Of a stretch of DNA of 64,000 nt, positions 56,610 through 64,000 are shown one piece after another. Numbering within the stretch: position 1 is the stretch's first letter; each line of letters begins with the position of its first letter. This DNA comes from Micromonospora ureilytica. GTDB taxonomy: Bacteria; Actinomycetota; Actinomycetes; Mycobacteriales; Micromonosporaceae. The DNA is taken from assembly GCF_015751765.1 (NCBI RefSeq), contig NZ_JADOTX010000001.1, positions 6,262,001-6,326,000 of the forward strand, given 5' to 3'. Under the pieces are notes generated by a model. That model was not told the DNA's origin, ran no database searches, and saw only the letters and a list, made by a program, of their open reading frames with translations. Both the position numbers and the translations under genes were made by a program.

Positions 56610-56995
56610 GCGCCACGCTGCTCAAGCGCCGCCGCGGTGTCGCCGCCAAGCGCGCCGTTGGGCGTGCGCGTCGACACTTCCGCGTCCGCAAGAACGTCAG
56701 CGGTACGGCCGAGCGTCCGCGCCTGGTCGTCACCCGCTCGCTGCGGCACATGGTCGCCCAGGTCGTCGACGACACCAAGGGTCACACCCTGGCGTCGGCG
56801 TCGACCCTGGACGCCTCGCTGCGCGGTGCGGAGGGCGACAAGAGCGCCCTGGCCGGCAAGGTGGGCGCCCTGCTCGCCGAGCGGGCCAAGGCCGCCGGCG
56901 TCTCCAAGGTCGTCTTCGACCGCGGTGGCAACCGGTACGCGGGGCGAGTCGCCGCGCTTGCCGACGCCGCCCGCGAAGCCGGGCTCGAGTTCTAA
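56606..56995 (+). CDS. rplR: Ribosomal protein uL18
   Basis: 129 residues, GTG start. [20 protein letters not shown] and [20 protein letters not shown]. Binds 5S rRNA with L5. Confidence 0.98.
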   Translation: MSATLLKRRRGVAAKRAVGRARRHFRVRKNVSGTAERPRLVVTRSLRHMVAQVVDDTKGHTLASASTLDASLRGAEGDKSALAGKVGALLAERAKAAGVSKVVFDRGGNRYAGRVAALADAAREAGLEF

Positions 56996-57028
56996 CAACC
57001 CCGTCACGAGAGAGAAGGAAGGCTGCTG

Positions 57029-57643
57029 ATGCCAGGTCAACAGCGCCGTGGCGGCGGGTCCGGTGGCAACGAGGGTGGTCGCCGCGACAACCGCCGTGAG
57101 GGCGGCCGCGGAAACGCGCCCGTCGAGAAGACCCCGCACCTTGAGCGGGTCGTCGCGATCAACCGCGTCGCCAAGGTCGTGAAGGGTGGTCGTCGCTTCA
57201 GCTTCACCGCCCTCGTGATCGTGGGCGACGGCGACGGCACGGTCGGCGTGGGCTACGGAAAGGCCAAGGAGGTGCCCGCGGCCATCGCCAAGGGCGTCGA
57301 GGAGGCCAAGAAGCACTTCTTCAAGGTTCCGCGGATCGGTCAGTCGATCCCGCACCCGGTGACGGGTGAGGACGCCGCTGGTGTGGTGCTGCTCAAGCCG
57401 GCCTCGGCCGGTACGGGTGTCATCGCCGGTGGACCGGTGCGTGCCGTGCTGGAGTGCGCCGGGATCCACGACGTGCTCTCCAAGAGCCTCGGCTCGTCGA
57501 ACCCGATCAACATCGTGCACGCCACCGTGGCGGCCCTGAAGGGGCTTGAGTCCCCCGAGCAGGTCGCGGCGCGTCGTGGCCTGCCGGTGGAGGACGTCGC
57601 GCCGGCTGCCATGCTGGCGTCGCGTGCGGGGGTGGCGCGCTGA
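57029..57643 (+). CDS. rpsE: Ribosomal protein uS5
   Basis: 204 residues. A Gly/Arg/Asn-rich N-terminal extension of about 30 residues, then [19 protein letters not shown] and [15 protein letters not shown]. Fidelity protein of the 30S. Overlaps rpmD (TGATG). Confidence 0.98.
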   Translation: MPGQQRRGGGSGGNEGGRRDNRREGGRGNAPVEKTPHLERVVAINRVAKVVKGGRRFSFTALVIVGDGDGTVGVGYGKAKEVPAAIAKGVEEAKKHFFKVPRIGQSIPHPVTGEDAAGVVLLKPASAGTGVIAGGPVRAVLECAGIHDVLSKSLGSSNPINIVHATVAALKGLESPEQVAARRGLPVEDVAPAAMLASRAGVAR

Positions 57644-57825
57644 TGGCACGCCTGAAGGTCACCCAGCTCCGGTCCGGTATCGGGACCAAGCACAACCAGC
57701 GTGAGTCGCTGCGTTCGCTCGGTCTCAAGCGGATCAACGACGTGGTGGTCAAGGAGGACCGGCCCGAGATCCGCGGCATGATCTTCACTGTGAGCCACCT
57801 CGTGAAGGTCGAGGAGGTCGAGTAA
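57643..57825 (+). CDS. rpmD: Ribosomal protein uL30
   Basis: 60 residues. [20 protein letters not shown] and [14 protein letters not shown]. Overlaps rplO (TAATG). Confidence 0.97.
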   Translation: MARLKVTQLRSGIGTKHNQRESLRSLGLKRINDVVVKEDRPEIRGMIFTVSHLVKVEEVE

Positions 57826-58268
57826 TGACGATCAAGGTGCATCACCTGCGCCCGGCGCCCGGTTCCAAGACCGCGAAGACCCGTGTGGGTCGCGGTGAGG
57901 GTTCCAAGGGCAAGACCGCTGGTCGCGGTACCAAGGGTTCCAAGGCCCGCAAGAACATCTCGGCGGCGTTCGAGGGTGGGCAGATGCCCATCCACATGCG
58001 CCTGCCGAAGATGAAGGGCTTCAAGAACAAGTTCAAGGTGGTCTTCCAGGTGGTCAACCTGGACCGACTCGCTGAGCTGTTCCCGAACGGTGGTCAGGTC
58101 GGCCCGCTGGAGCTCGTCGAGTCCGGCGCGGTCCGCAAGGGTCACCCGGTCAAGGTCCTCGGCACCGGGGACCTCGGCGGTGTGGCGCTCCAGGTGTCTG
58201 CGCACGCGTTCAGTGCGTCGGCCAAGGAGAAGATCGCCGCTGCCGGTGGCTCCGTCACCGAACTGTAA
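57825..58268 (+). CDS. rplO: Ribosomal protein uL15
   Basis: 147 residues. [19 protein letters not shown] and [12 protein letters not shown]. Late spc gene. Here a terminator-like hairpin separates it from secY, unlike the E. coli arrangement. Confidence 0.98.
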   Translation: MTIKVHHLRPAPGSKTAKTRVGRGEGSKGKTAGRGTKGSKARKNISAAFEGGQMPIHMRLPKMKGFKNKFKVVFQVVNLDRLAELFPNGGQVGPLELVESGAVRKGHPVKVLGTGDLGGVALQVSAHAFSASAKEKIAAAGGSVTEL

Positions 58269-58276
58269 GGCGTACG

Positions 58277-58321
58277 ACCATGGCGCCCGTCCAGTTGAGA
58301 GCAACTGGCGGGCGCCATGGT
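58277..58321 (+). terminator. Hairpin between rplO and secY
   Basis: Arms 58277-58297 and 58302-58321 pair over 20 bp with one bulged T and loop AGAG. It implies that secY has its own promoter in the 180-bp gap. Confidence 0.85.
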
Positions 58322-58501
58322 GTGCCTGGGGCCCTGAGCGCCCGGTAACATCGGAATCGATTTATGTAGTCGGGCGCATCTGCCCGGACCGGGGTGAGGC
58401 TGTTAGAGTCCCATCCCAGCCATGGATTGCGGGCACTCGCCCGTGATCCACCCCGACCCGCCAGGGATCACCGGCGGCCCGCCTCGCGCAGGAGGAAGAA
58501 G

Positions 58502-59830
58502 TTGCTGTCCGCCTTTCTCAGTGCGTTCCGTACGCCTGACCTGCGCAAGAAGCTGCTGTTCACAGTAGGCATCATCGCGGTCTACCGGCTGGGTGCAACG
58601 CTCCCCAGCCCGGGCGTCTCGTACGGCAACGTGCAGAAGTGCCTCGACACCATCCAGGGTGACACCACCGGGGTGGTGAACCTGCTGAACCTCTTCTCCG
58701 GCGGAGCGCTGCTACAGCTCTCGGTCTTCGCGCTGGGCATCATGCCCTACATCACCGCGTCGATCATCCTGCAGCTGCTGACCGTCGTGATTCCCCGCCT
58801 GGAGCAGCTCCGCAAGGAGGGCCAGGCCGGTCAGGCGAAGATCACCCAGTACACCCGCTACCTGACCCTGGGTCTTGGTGTGCTGCAGGCCTCGGCCTTC
58901 GTGGCCCTGGCCCGCTCGGGTCAGCTGTTCCAGAACAAGTGCGACCAGTTCCCGATCATCCCCACCGGCACCGGCATCCCGGACTGGCTGACCCTGGCCA
59001 TCCTGGTGATGACGATGACCGCCGGCACCGGCATGGTCATGTGGCTGGGTGAGCTGATCACCGACCGCGGCGTCGGCAACGGCATGTCCGTCCTGATCTT
59101 CACCTCGATCGCGGCGCGGCTGCCCAGCGAGGGCTGGCAGATCAAGACCAGCAAGGGCTGGGACATGTTCGCCCTGGTCATCGCGCTGGTCCTGGTGGTC
59201 ATCACTGCGGTTACCTTCATCGAGCAGGCGCAGCGCCGGATCCCGGTGCAGTACGCCAAGCGGATGATCGGCCGGCGGATGTACGGCGGCACCTCGACCT
59301 ACATCCCGCTCAAGGTCAACCAGGCGGGTGTGATCCCGGTCATCTTCGGGTCGTCGCTGCTCTACCTGCCGCAGTTGGCGCTGCAGTTCTTCGACCAGAC
59401 CGACCCGGGCAAGACCCAGTCGTGGATCCAGAACAACCTGGTCAACCCGAGCAGCCCGATCTACATCGCGGTCTACTTCCTTCTGATCATCTTCTTCACG
59501 TACTTCTACGTCTCGATCACGTTCAACCCGACCGAGGTCGCGGACAACATGAAGAAGTACGGCGGGTTCGTGCCGGGCATCCGCCCGGGTAAGCCGACCG
59601 CCGACTACCTCGACTTCATCCTCAGCCGGATCACCCTGCCGGGAGCGCTCTACCTCGGCGTCATCTCGATCCTGCCGAACTTCTTCTTCATCTGGCTGGA
59701 CAACCAGCAGTACCAGAACTTCCCGTTCGGCGGCACCGCTGTGCTCATCATGGTCGGCGTCGGTCTGGAGACCGTGAAGCAGATCGAGAGCCAACTCATG
59801 CAGCGGAACTACGAAGGGTTCCTGCGGTAG
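58502..59830 (+). CDS. secY: Preprotein translocase subunit SecY
   Basis: 442 residues from the TTG at 58502, supported by AGGAGGAAGAA just upstream and the family start LSAFLSAFRTPDLRKKLLFT. Ten membrane helices. GIMPYITASIILQLL plug/lateral-gate region and the cytoplasmic loop QQFYIPLK-equivalent (TSTYIPLKVNQAGVIPVIFG). Forms the channel with SecE (28309). adk begins immediately after the stop. Confidence 0.97.
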   Translation: MLSAFLSAFRTPDLRKKLLFTVGIIAVYRLGATLPSPGVSYGNVQKCLDTIQGDTTGVVNLLNLFSGGALLQLSVFALGIMPYITASIILQLLTVVIPRLEQLRKEGQAGQAKITQYTRYLTLGLGVLQASAFVALARSGQLFQNKCDQFPIIPTGTGIPDWLTLAILVMTMTAGTGMVMWLGELITDRGVGNGMSVLIFTSIAARLPSEGWQIKTSKGWDMFALVIALVLVVITAVTFIEQAQRRIPVQYAKRMIGRRMYGGTSTYIPLKVNQAGVIPVIFGSSLLYLPQLALQFFDQTDPGKTQSWIQNNLVNPSSPIYIAVYFLLIIFFTYFYVSITFNPTEVADNMKKYGGFVPGIRPGKPTADYLDFILSRITLPGALYLGVISILPNFFFIWLDNQQYQNFPFGGTAVLIMVGVGLETVKQIESQLMQRNYEGFLR

Positions 59831-60484
59831 ATGAGACTCGTTCTGGTTGGCCCGCCGGGGGCGGGCAAGGGCACACAGGCCGAGTTCATCGCCGCGCACC
59901 TCTCGGTGCCGAAGATTTCGACCGGAGACATCTTCCGGTCGAACGTCACCCAGGGCACCCCGCTCGGTGTCGAAGCGAAGCGGTACATGGACGCAGGCGA
60001 GCTGGTCCCGGACGAGGTCACCATCAACATGGTCCGGGACCGGCTGGCCGAGCCCGACGCCAGCGAGGGTTTCCTGCTCGACGGCTTCCCGCGGACGACT
60101 CCGCAGGCGGCCGCTCTGGACAAGCTCCTCGCCGATCTGGGCACCGCCCTGGATCTGGTCCTGGAGCTGGTCGTCGACGACGACGAGGTGATCCGGCGGC
60201 TCTCCGGTCGGCGTACCTGCCGGGGCTGCGGCAAGATCTGGCACGTCGAGTTCGACGCCACCACCCGGCCGGGCATCTGTGACAGGTGCGGCGCCGAGCT
60301 GTTCCAGCGCGACGACGACAAGCCGGAGACGATCGCCACACGCCTCCGCGAATACAGCGAGAAGACCGCACCCCTGGTCGACTACTACGGCGCTCAGGGC
60401 AAGCTGGTCGGGATCGACGCCACCGGGCCGGTGGAGGACGTCACCACCCGGGCCATCGACGCGTTGCGGTCGTACGGCGGCTGA
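59831..60484 (+). CDS. adk: Adenylate kinase
   Basis: 217 residues, full-length form with LID. P-loop [10 protein letters not shown] (7-16), DGFPRT, and a LID zinc site CRGCG...CDRCG (four Cys, about 130-155). Converts ATP and AMP to 2 ADP. It begins right after the secY stop. Confidence 0.98.
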   Translation: MRLVLVGPPGAGKGTQAEFIAAHLSVPKISTGDIFRSNVTQGTPLGVEAKRYMDAGELVPDEVTINMVRDRLAEPDASEGFLLDGFPRTTPQAAALDKLLADLGTALDLVLELVVDDDEVIRRLSGRRTCRGCGKIWHVEFDATTRPGICDRCGAELFQRDDDKPETIATRLREYSEKTAPLVDYYGAQGKLVGIDATGPVEDVTTRAIDALRSYGG

Positions 60485-60571
60485 GGTCCGGCCGGGCCAC
60501 GGCGGATAGAGTGCGAACAGCGGGGTACGCGTTATGTGCCCCGCTGTTCGGCAACGAAAGGTAACCGCTCC

Positions 60572-61423
60572 ATGCGTCGTCCCCAGCTGGACATCCAGCT
60601 GAAGACCCCTGACCAGATCGAGAAGATGCGGGCCGCCGGGCTGGTGGTGGCCGAGGCGCTGCGCCGGATGCGGGAGGCTGTTGCCCCCGGCGTGAGCACC
60701 GCCGATCTGGACGCCATCGCCGAGGCGACCATCCGCGAGGCGGGCGGCGTTCCGTCGTTCAAGGGCTATCACGGTTTCCCGGCGTCGATCTGCTCCTCGG
60801 TCAACGAGCAGGTCGTGCACGCCATCCCGTCGCCGAAGCAGGTGCTCCAGGCCGGTGACCTGATCTCCATCGACTGCGGCGCGGTGCTGGACGGGTGGCA
60901 CGGCGACTCCGCGATCACGGTCGGGGTCGGTGACGTCGACCCGGCGCTGTTGAAGATGGCCGAGGTCGCCGAGGACGCGATGTGGGCTGGCATCGCCGCC
61001 GCCGCGCGTGGCGCGGCGAGCGGCAAGGGCCGCCTCACCGACATCTCGCACGCAGTGGAGACCGCTGTCCGCAAGGGCGGCCGGTACGGCATCGTCGACG
61101 GCTACGGCGGGCACGGCATCGGCACCGAGATGCACCAGGACCCGCACGTGCTCAACCATGGTCGGCCGGGCAAGGGCCCGCGACTGGTCCCCGGCATGGC
61201 GCTGGCCATCGAACCGATGATCACCATGGCGTCCCCGCGTACGGCCGAGCTGGCCGACGGGTGGACGGTCGTCACCCGGGACGGCTCGGTGGCGGCGCAC
61301 GTCGAGCACTCGATGGCGCTGTTGCCGGACGGCGTCTGGGTGCTCACCGCGTTCGACGGCGGCCGAACCCGCCTGGGCGACCTGGTGACCGCCCGCCAAC
61401 CAGCAGCCACAAGAACCCCCTAA
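60572..61423 (+). CDS. map: Methionine aminopeptidase, type I
   Basis: 283 residues from the ATG at 60572. Metal ligands: Asp in SIDCGAVLDGWHGDSAITV, His in GGHGIG, Glu in MALAIEPM and Glu in AHVEHS. An N-terminal region of about 35 residues precedes the fold. Removes initiator Met. Third gene of secY-adk-map, as in many Gram-positives. Confidence 0.97.
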   Translation: MRRPQLDIQLKTPDQIEKMRAAGLVVAEALRRMREAVAPGVSTADLDAIAEATIREAGGVPSFKGYHGFPASICSSVNEQVVHAIPSPKQVLQAGDLISIDCGAVLDGWHGDSAITVGVGDVDPALLKMAEVAEDAMWAGIAAAARGAASGKGRLTDISHAVETAVRKGGRYGIVDGYGGHGIGTEMHQDPHVLNHGRPGKGPRLVPGMALAIEPMITMASPRTAELADGWTVVTRDGSVAAHVEHSMALLPDGVWVLTAFDGGRTRLGDLVTARQPAATRTP

Positions 61424-61437
61424 CCCCACCCCCGCCC

Positions 61438-61498
61438 GTTGATCATGAAGTTATTGCCCTGACACGCCGGTGAGGTTGGCAACAACTTCATGATCGAC
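61438..61498. repeat. Palindromic repeat, copy 1 (before DUF1707 gene)
   Basis: Arms 61438-61458 and 61478-61498 (21 bp, two mismatches) around a 19-nt centre. The arm contains TTGATCATGAAGTTATTG, as does copy 2 at 62124-62186. Confidence 0.85.
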
Positions 61499-61537
61499 CA
61501 ACTGTTGGGGGTCGGACGGGACTGGCGCGACGGTGGC

Positions 61538-62101
61538 ATGCTTGCCGGCATGGACGGGCGCGACGGGATGCGAGCGGCGGACTCGGACCGTGCGGCGGTG
61601 GCCGACCGGTTGCGTGTCGCCCTCGACGAGGGCCGGTTGGATCTGCACGAGTACGACGAGCGGTTGCAGCGGGCCTACGCGGCACGCACGTACGCGGATC
61701 TGGAGGCTCTGCTCACCGACCTGCCGCCGGTGACGCCGGCGCAGCGTTCGGGCCTGGCGCCGGCCGCCGGAGCGACGGTGGGCCTGCTGGGTGACCAGCC
61801 CGGCCCGGCTGCCACCAGGGGCGTCACCGCCCGCTGGTTGGCTGAGGTGTGGTTCCCCTACCTGCGGGTGATCGCCATCGTGGTGACCATCTGGGCGGTC
61901 ACGTCGTTGCTCAGCCAGGATCTGCTCTACTTCTGGCCGGCCTGGGTGGCGGGGCCGTGGGGCGCGGTGCTGGCGGTCCGTACGTTCACGGGGCTGGCCG
62001 CGAAGGAGCCCCAGCGCCAGGCCGTCAAGCGCCAACGCCGCCGAGACCGTAAGCAGGCGAAGCGCGCCATCAAACCGGACAACACCCCACCAGCCCCCTG
62101 A
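61538..62101 (+). CDS. DUF1707 membrane protein
   Basis: 187 residues from ATG 61538; ATG 61550 or 61568 are possible starts, and the codons before 61538 run into the palindrome. The DUF1707 domain (RAADSDRAAVADRLRVALDEGRLDLHEYDERL and TYADLEALLTDLP) sits at the N-terminus. Two hydrophobic segments follow (about 108-130 and 135-155), then a very basic tail. DUF1707 is found in actinobacterial regulators and membrane proteins; function unknown. The gene is bracketed by two copies of a palindrome. Confidence 0.85.
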   Translation: MLAGMDGRDGMRAADSDRAAVADRLRVALDEGRLDLHEYDERLQRAYAARTYADLEALLTDLPPVTPAQRSGLAPAAGATVGLLGDQPGPAATRGVTARWLAEVWFPYLRVIAIVVTIWAVTSLLSQDLLYFWPAWVAGPWGAVLAVRTFTGLAAKEPQRQAVKRQRRRDRKQAKRAIKPDNTPPAP

Positions 62102-62123
62102 CGTCCTCCGCCCCCACCCCGCT

Positions 62124-62186
62124 CGTTGATCATGAAGTTATTGCCGCCGGCGTCGGCGTGTCGTGACAATAACTTCATGATCAACG
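62124..62186. repeat. Palindromic repeat, copy 2 (after DUF1707 gene)
   Basis: Perfect 20-bp arms (62124-62143 and 62167-62186) around a 23-nt centre. Same arm sequence as copy 1, different centre. Confidence 0.9.
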
Positions 62187-62238
62187 GCGCTCGGGGTGGG
62201 GTTGTTTGGGGTGCCGCGCGAGTCGGTGGGTGGTCGGT

Positions 62239-62268
62239 TTGGCGGCGGACCGCAGGCGGGCGTACACT
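62239..62268 (+). promoter_or_regulatory. infA operon promoter
   Basis: TTGGCG (62239-62244), 18-bp spacer, TACACT (62263-62268), about 155 bp before infA. Confidence 0.7.
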
Positions 62269-62422
62269 TTCAGATCGGCGCACAGCGTCCACTCCGGCAT
62301 GCCCACCCTGCGCTTCGGTGGGAGCTGGAGCCGCGGCTGGCGCGGGCTTCTGACTCTGATCAGATTTCCGTGTAAGACGTTGTGGGCCGCCCGGAGCAAT
62401 CGACGTCAGGACAGCGGAGGAC

Positions 62423-62644
62423 ATGCCGAAAAAAGACGGAGCCATTGAGATCGAGGGTCGGGTCATCGAGCCCCTGCCGAACGCCATGTTCCGGGTGGAG
62501 CTCGCGAACGGCCACAAGGTGTTGGCTCACATCAGCGGCAAGATGCGGCAGCACTACATCCGCATCCTTCCGGAGGACCGGGTCGTCGTCGAACTTTCGC
62601 CGTACGACCTGACCCGCGGGCGCATCGTCTACCGCTACAAGTAG
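62423..62644 (+). CDS. infA: Translation initiation factor IF-1
   Basis: 73 residues. [19 protein letters not shown] and [26 protein letters not shown] upstream. Single OB fold that blocks the A site during initiation. Confidence 0.99.
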   Translation: MPKKDGAIEIEGRVIEPLPNAMFRVELANGHKVLAHISGKMRQHYIRILPEDRVVVELSPYDLTRGRIVYRYK

Positions 62645-62735
62645 TCCTGACGACGGCCGGGAAGTCCCGTGTCCGTCTTCGACGTCTGGTGTCGTGCAAC
62701 GCGCGTCCCCGGGCCAGATGGGAAGTAAGGCAACC

Positions 62736-62849
62736 GTGAAGGTCAAGCCGAGCGTCAAGAGGATCTGCCAGAAGTGCCGGGTTATCCGCCGGCACGGCCG
62801 GGTCATGGTCATCTGCAGCGACCCGCGCCACAAGCAGCGCCAGGGCTGA
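62736..62849 (+). CDS. rpmJ: Ribosomal protein bL36
   Basis: 37 residues, GTG start after [30 protein letters not shown] with C-x2-C, a later Cys and His ([13 protein letters not shown]), so the zinc-ribbon (C+) form. Confidence 0.97.
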   Translation: MKVKPSVKRICQKCRVIRRHGRVMVICSDPRHKQRQG

Positions 62850-63114
62850 CTCAGCCCGTCCGGCCGGAGCACGGCCGGGTGGCGTTGGTCCAGGTAGATC
62901 CCCAGCGACACGCACATCACACATGCTCGTCCCAGCCACGAGCGGTACGGAGACGTACCTCAGCGTGGCTGACCCCCGGTCGGAGGCCGGGGCCCGCTCG
63001 GGCAGCGACCGATCCCGGTCGCCGGCGCTCACCGCGTCGGAAAGACGGGACGGCCGGGAGCGGGGTGGGACGGGTCCACACCTCCGCCACACATCACGAG
63101 GAGTACGCCCGCAC
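62850..63114 (+). other. rpmJ-rpsM spacer
   Basis: 265 bases. An in-frame extension upstream of rpsM is open but not S13-like and lacks a ribosome-binding site. No gene or clear promoter seen. Confidence 0.5.
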
Positions 63115-63495
63115 ATGGCACGTCTAGTCGGCGTGGATCTCCCCCGCGAGAAGCGGTTGGAGATCGCGCTCACCTACATCTTCGGGGTCGGTCGCACCCG
63201 CGCCCTGGAGACACTCGCCGCCACCGGCATCTCGCCGGACAAGCGCGCTCGGGACCTCACGGACGAGGAGCTCGTGCAGCTCCGCGACCACATCGAGGGC
63301 AACTACAAGGTTGAAGGCGACCTGCGCCGCGAGGTCGCCGCTGACATCCGCCGCAAGGTTGAGATCGGCTGCTACGCCGGCATCCGGCACCGCCGGGGTC
63401 TGCCCGTGCGTGGCCAGCGGACCAAGACCAACGCACGGACCCGCAAGGGCCCGAAGCGGACCGTCGCCGGCAAGAAGAAGCCCGGCAAGAAGTAG
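63115..63495 (+). CDS. rpsM: Ribosomal protein uS13
   Basis: 126 residues from the ATG at 63115. [20 protein letters not shown] and the basic tail [17 protein letters not shown]. Bridges subunits at the head. Confidence 0.98.
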   Translation: MARLVGVDLPREKRLEIALTYIFGVGRTRALETLAATGISPDKRARDLTDEELVQLRDHIEGNYKVEGDLRREVAADIRRKVEIGCYAGIRHRRGLPVRGQRTKTNARTRKGPKRTVAGKKKPGKK

Positions 63496-63582
63496 TTCTT
63501 GACCGGATGACGGGGGTGGCCGCCGCCAAGGTGGGCCAGGCCGCAACCCGATCCGGACAGTCAACTAGGAGCGCACAGACTT

Positions 63583-63990
63583 ATGCCACCGAAGGCTCGT
63601 GCCGGAGCCGCTGTAAAGAAGGTCCGGCGCAAGGAACGCAAGAACGTCGCCCACGGGCAGGCGCACATCAAGAGCACGTTCAACAACACCATCGTGTCCA
63701 TCACGGACCCGACCGGTGCGGTCATCTCCTGGGCCTCCGCTGGCCAGGTCGGCTTCAAGGGCTCCCGCAAGTCGACTCCGTTCGCCGCGCAGCTGGCCGC
63801 CGAGGCTGCCGCGCGTCGCGCCATGGAGCACGGCATGCGCAAGGTCGACGTGTTCGTCAAGGGTCCCGGCTCCGGCCGGGAGACCGCCATCCGTTCGCTG
63901 CAGGCAGTGGGCCTCGAGGTCGGGCAGATCGCCGACGTCACCCCGCAGCCGCACAACGGGTGCCGTCCGCCGAAGCGTCGCCGGGTCTGA
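63583..63990 (+). CDS. rpsK: Ribosomal protein uS11
   Basis: 135 residues. [40 protein letters not shown] and the C-terminal [13 protein letters not shown]. The window ends 10 bp later, where rpsD would be expected. Confidence 0.98.
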   Translation: MPPKARAGAAVKKVRRKERKNVAHGQAHIKSTFNNTIVSITDPTGAVISWASAGQVGFKGSRKSTPFAAQLAAEAAARRAMEHGMRKVDVFVKGPGSGRETAIRSLQAVGLEVGQIADVTPQPHNGCRPPKRRRV

Positions 63991-64000
63991 GAGGTAGAGA

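Larger units (their letters stand above)
62102..62422. other. Region upstream of infA
   Basis: 321 bases without a credible gene. It contains palindrome copy 2 and the infA promoter. Confidence 0.7.

Noticed and set aside
62126..62353. Small frame starting in palindrome copy 2
   Set aside because: Starts inside the repeat, low-complexity, runs through the infA promoter.

Overview
The window reads as high-GC actinobacterial chromosome, most likely Micromonosporaceae (Micromonospora or a close relative). This rests on the GC-rich third codon positions, the GTG and TTG starts, the gene order around rpmG-hadAB-trpT-secE-nusG-rplKA, and family-typical protein sequences such as the RpoB N-terminus. 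It is an inference from sequence character, not a database match. The second half is core information-processing sequence. The first third holds an integrated conjugative element.

Positions 1-2541 are chromosomal: the end of an HtpX-type membrane protease, an MFS exporter, a 16-bp tandem repeat beside a long palindrome, and yajQ on the minus strand. A complete tRNA-Tyr(GTA) gene follows at 2689-2772.

Positions 2721-22717 are an actinomycete integrative and conjugative element (AICE) inserted in the 3' part of tRNA-Tyr, bounded by an exact 57-bp direct repeat. From left to right it carries a type I restriction-modification operon with a half-size specificity subunit, a short GntR regulator, a small orf with two DUF6907-like genes, a GntR/UTRA regulator, a GT2 glycosyltransferase, a minus-strand hypothetical gene and a small membrane protein. 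Next comes a 460-bp non-coding block crowded with inverted repeats. The pSAM2-type backbone follows, tightly overlapped: pra, an 18-codon micro-orf, traSA/FtsK, two small genes, a DUF2637 membrane gene, repSA, xis and int. An unrecognised two-gene cargo cassette (soluble protein plus four-helix membrane protein) lies between int and attR. A relic of a second, related AICE lies just outside attR.

Positions 23600-28700 are chromosomal again: a small peptide gene, a membrane-anchored GAF-GGDEF-EAL protein, tRNA-Thr(GGT), tRNA-Met(CAT), rpmG, hadA-hadB, tRNA-Trp(CCA) and secE.

Positions 28700-64000 are the transcription and translation superlocus: nusG, rplK-rplA, an inserted ABC transporter pair, rplJ-rplL, rpoB-rpoC, two small membrane proteins, rpsL-rpsG-fusA-tuf, the S10-spc operons (rpsJ to rplO), secY-adk-map, a DUF1707 gene bracketed by two copies of one palindrome, and infA-rpmJ-rpsM-rpsK. 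Several promoters fit a TTGNNN / TANNNT pattern with 17-18 bp spacers, and several perfect 15-17 bp hairpins separate the transcription units.

The best candidates for undescribed biology are the two-gene cassette at 20948-22466, the single-TRD type I R-M operon, the repeat-dense control region at 13628-14090, and the evidence for repeated AICE insertion at one tRNA gene.
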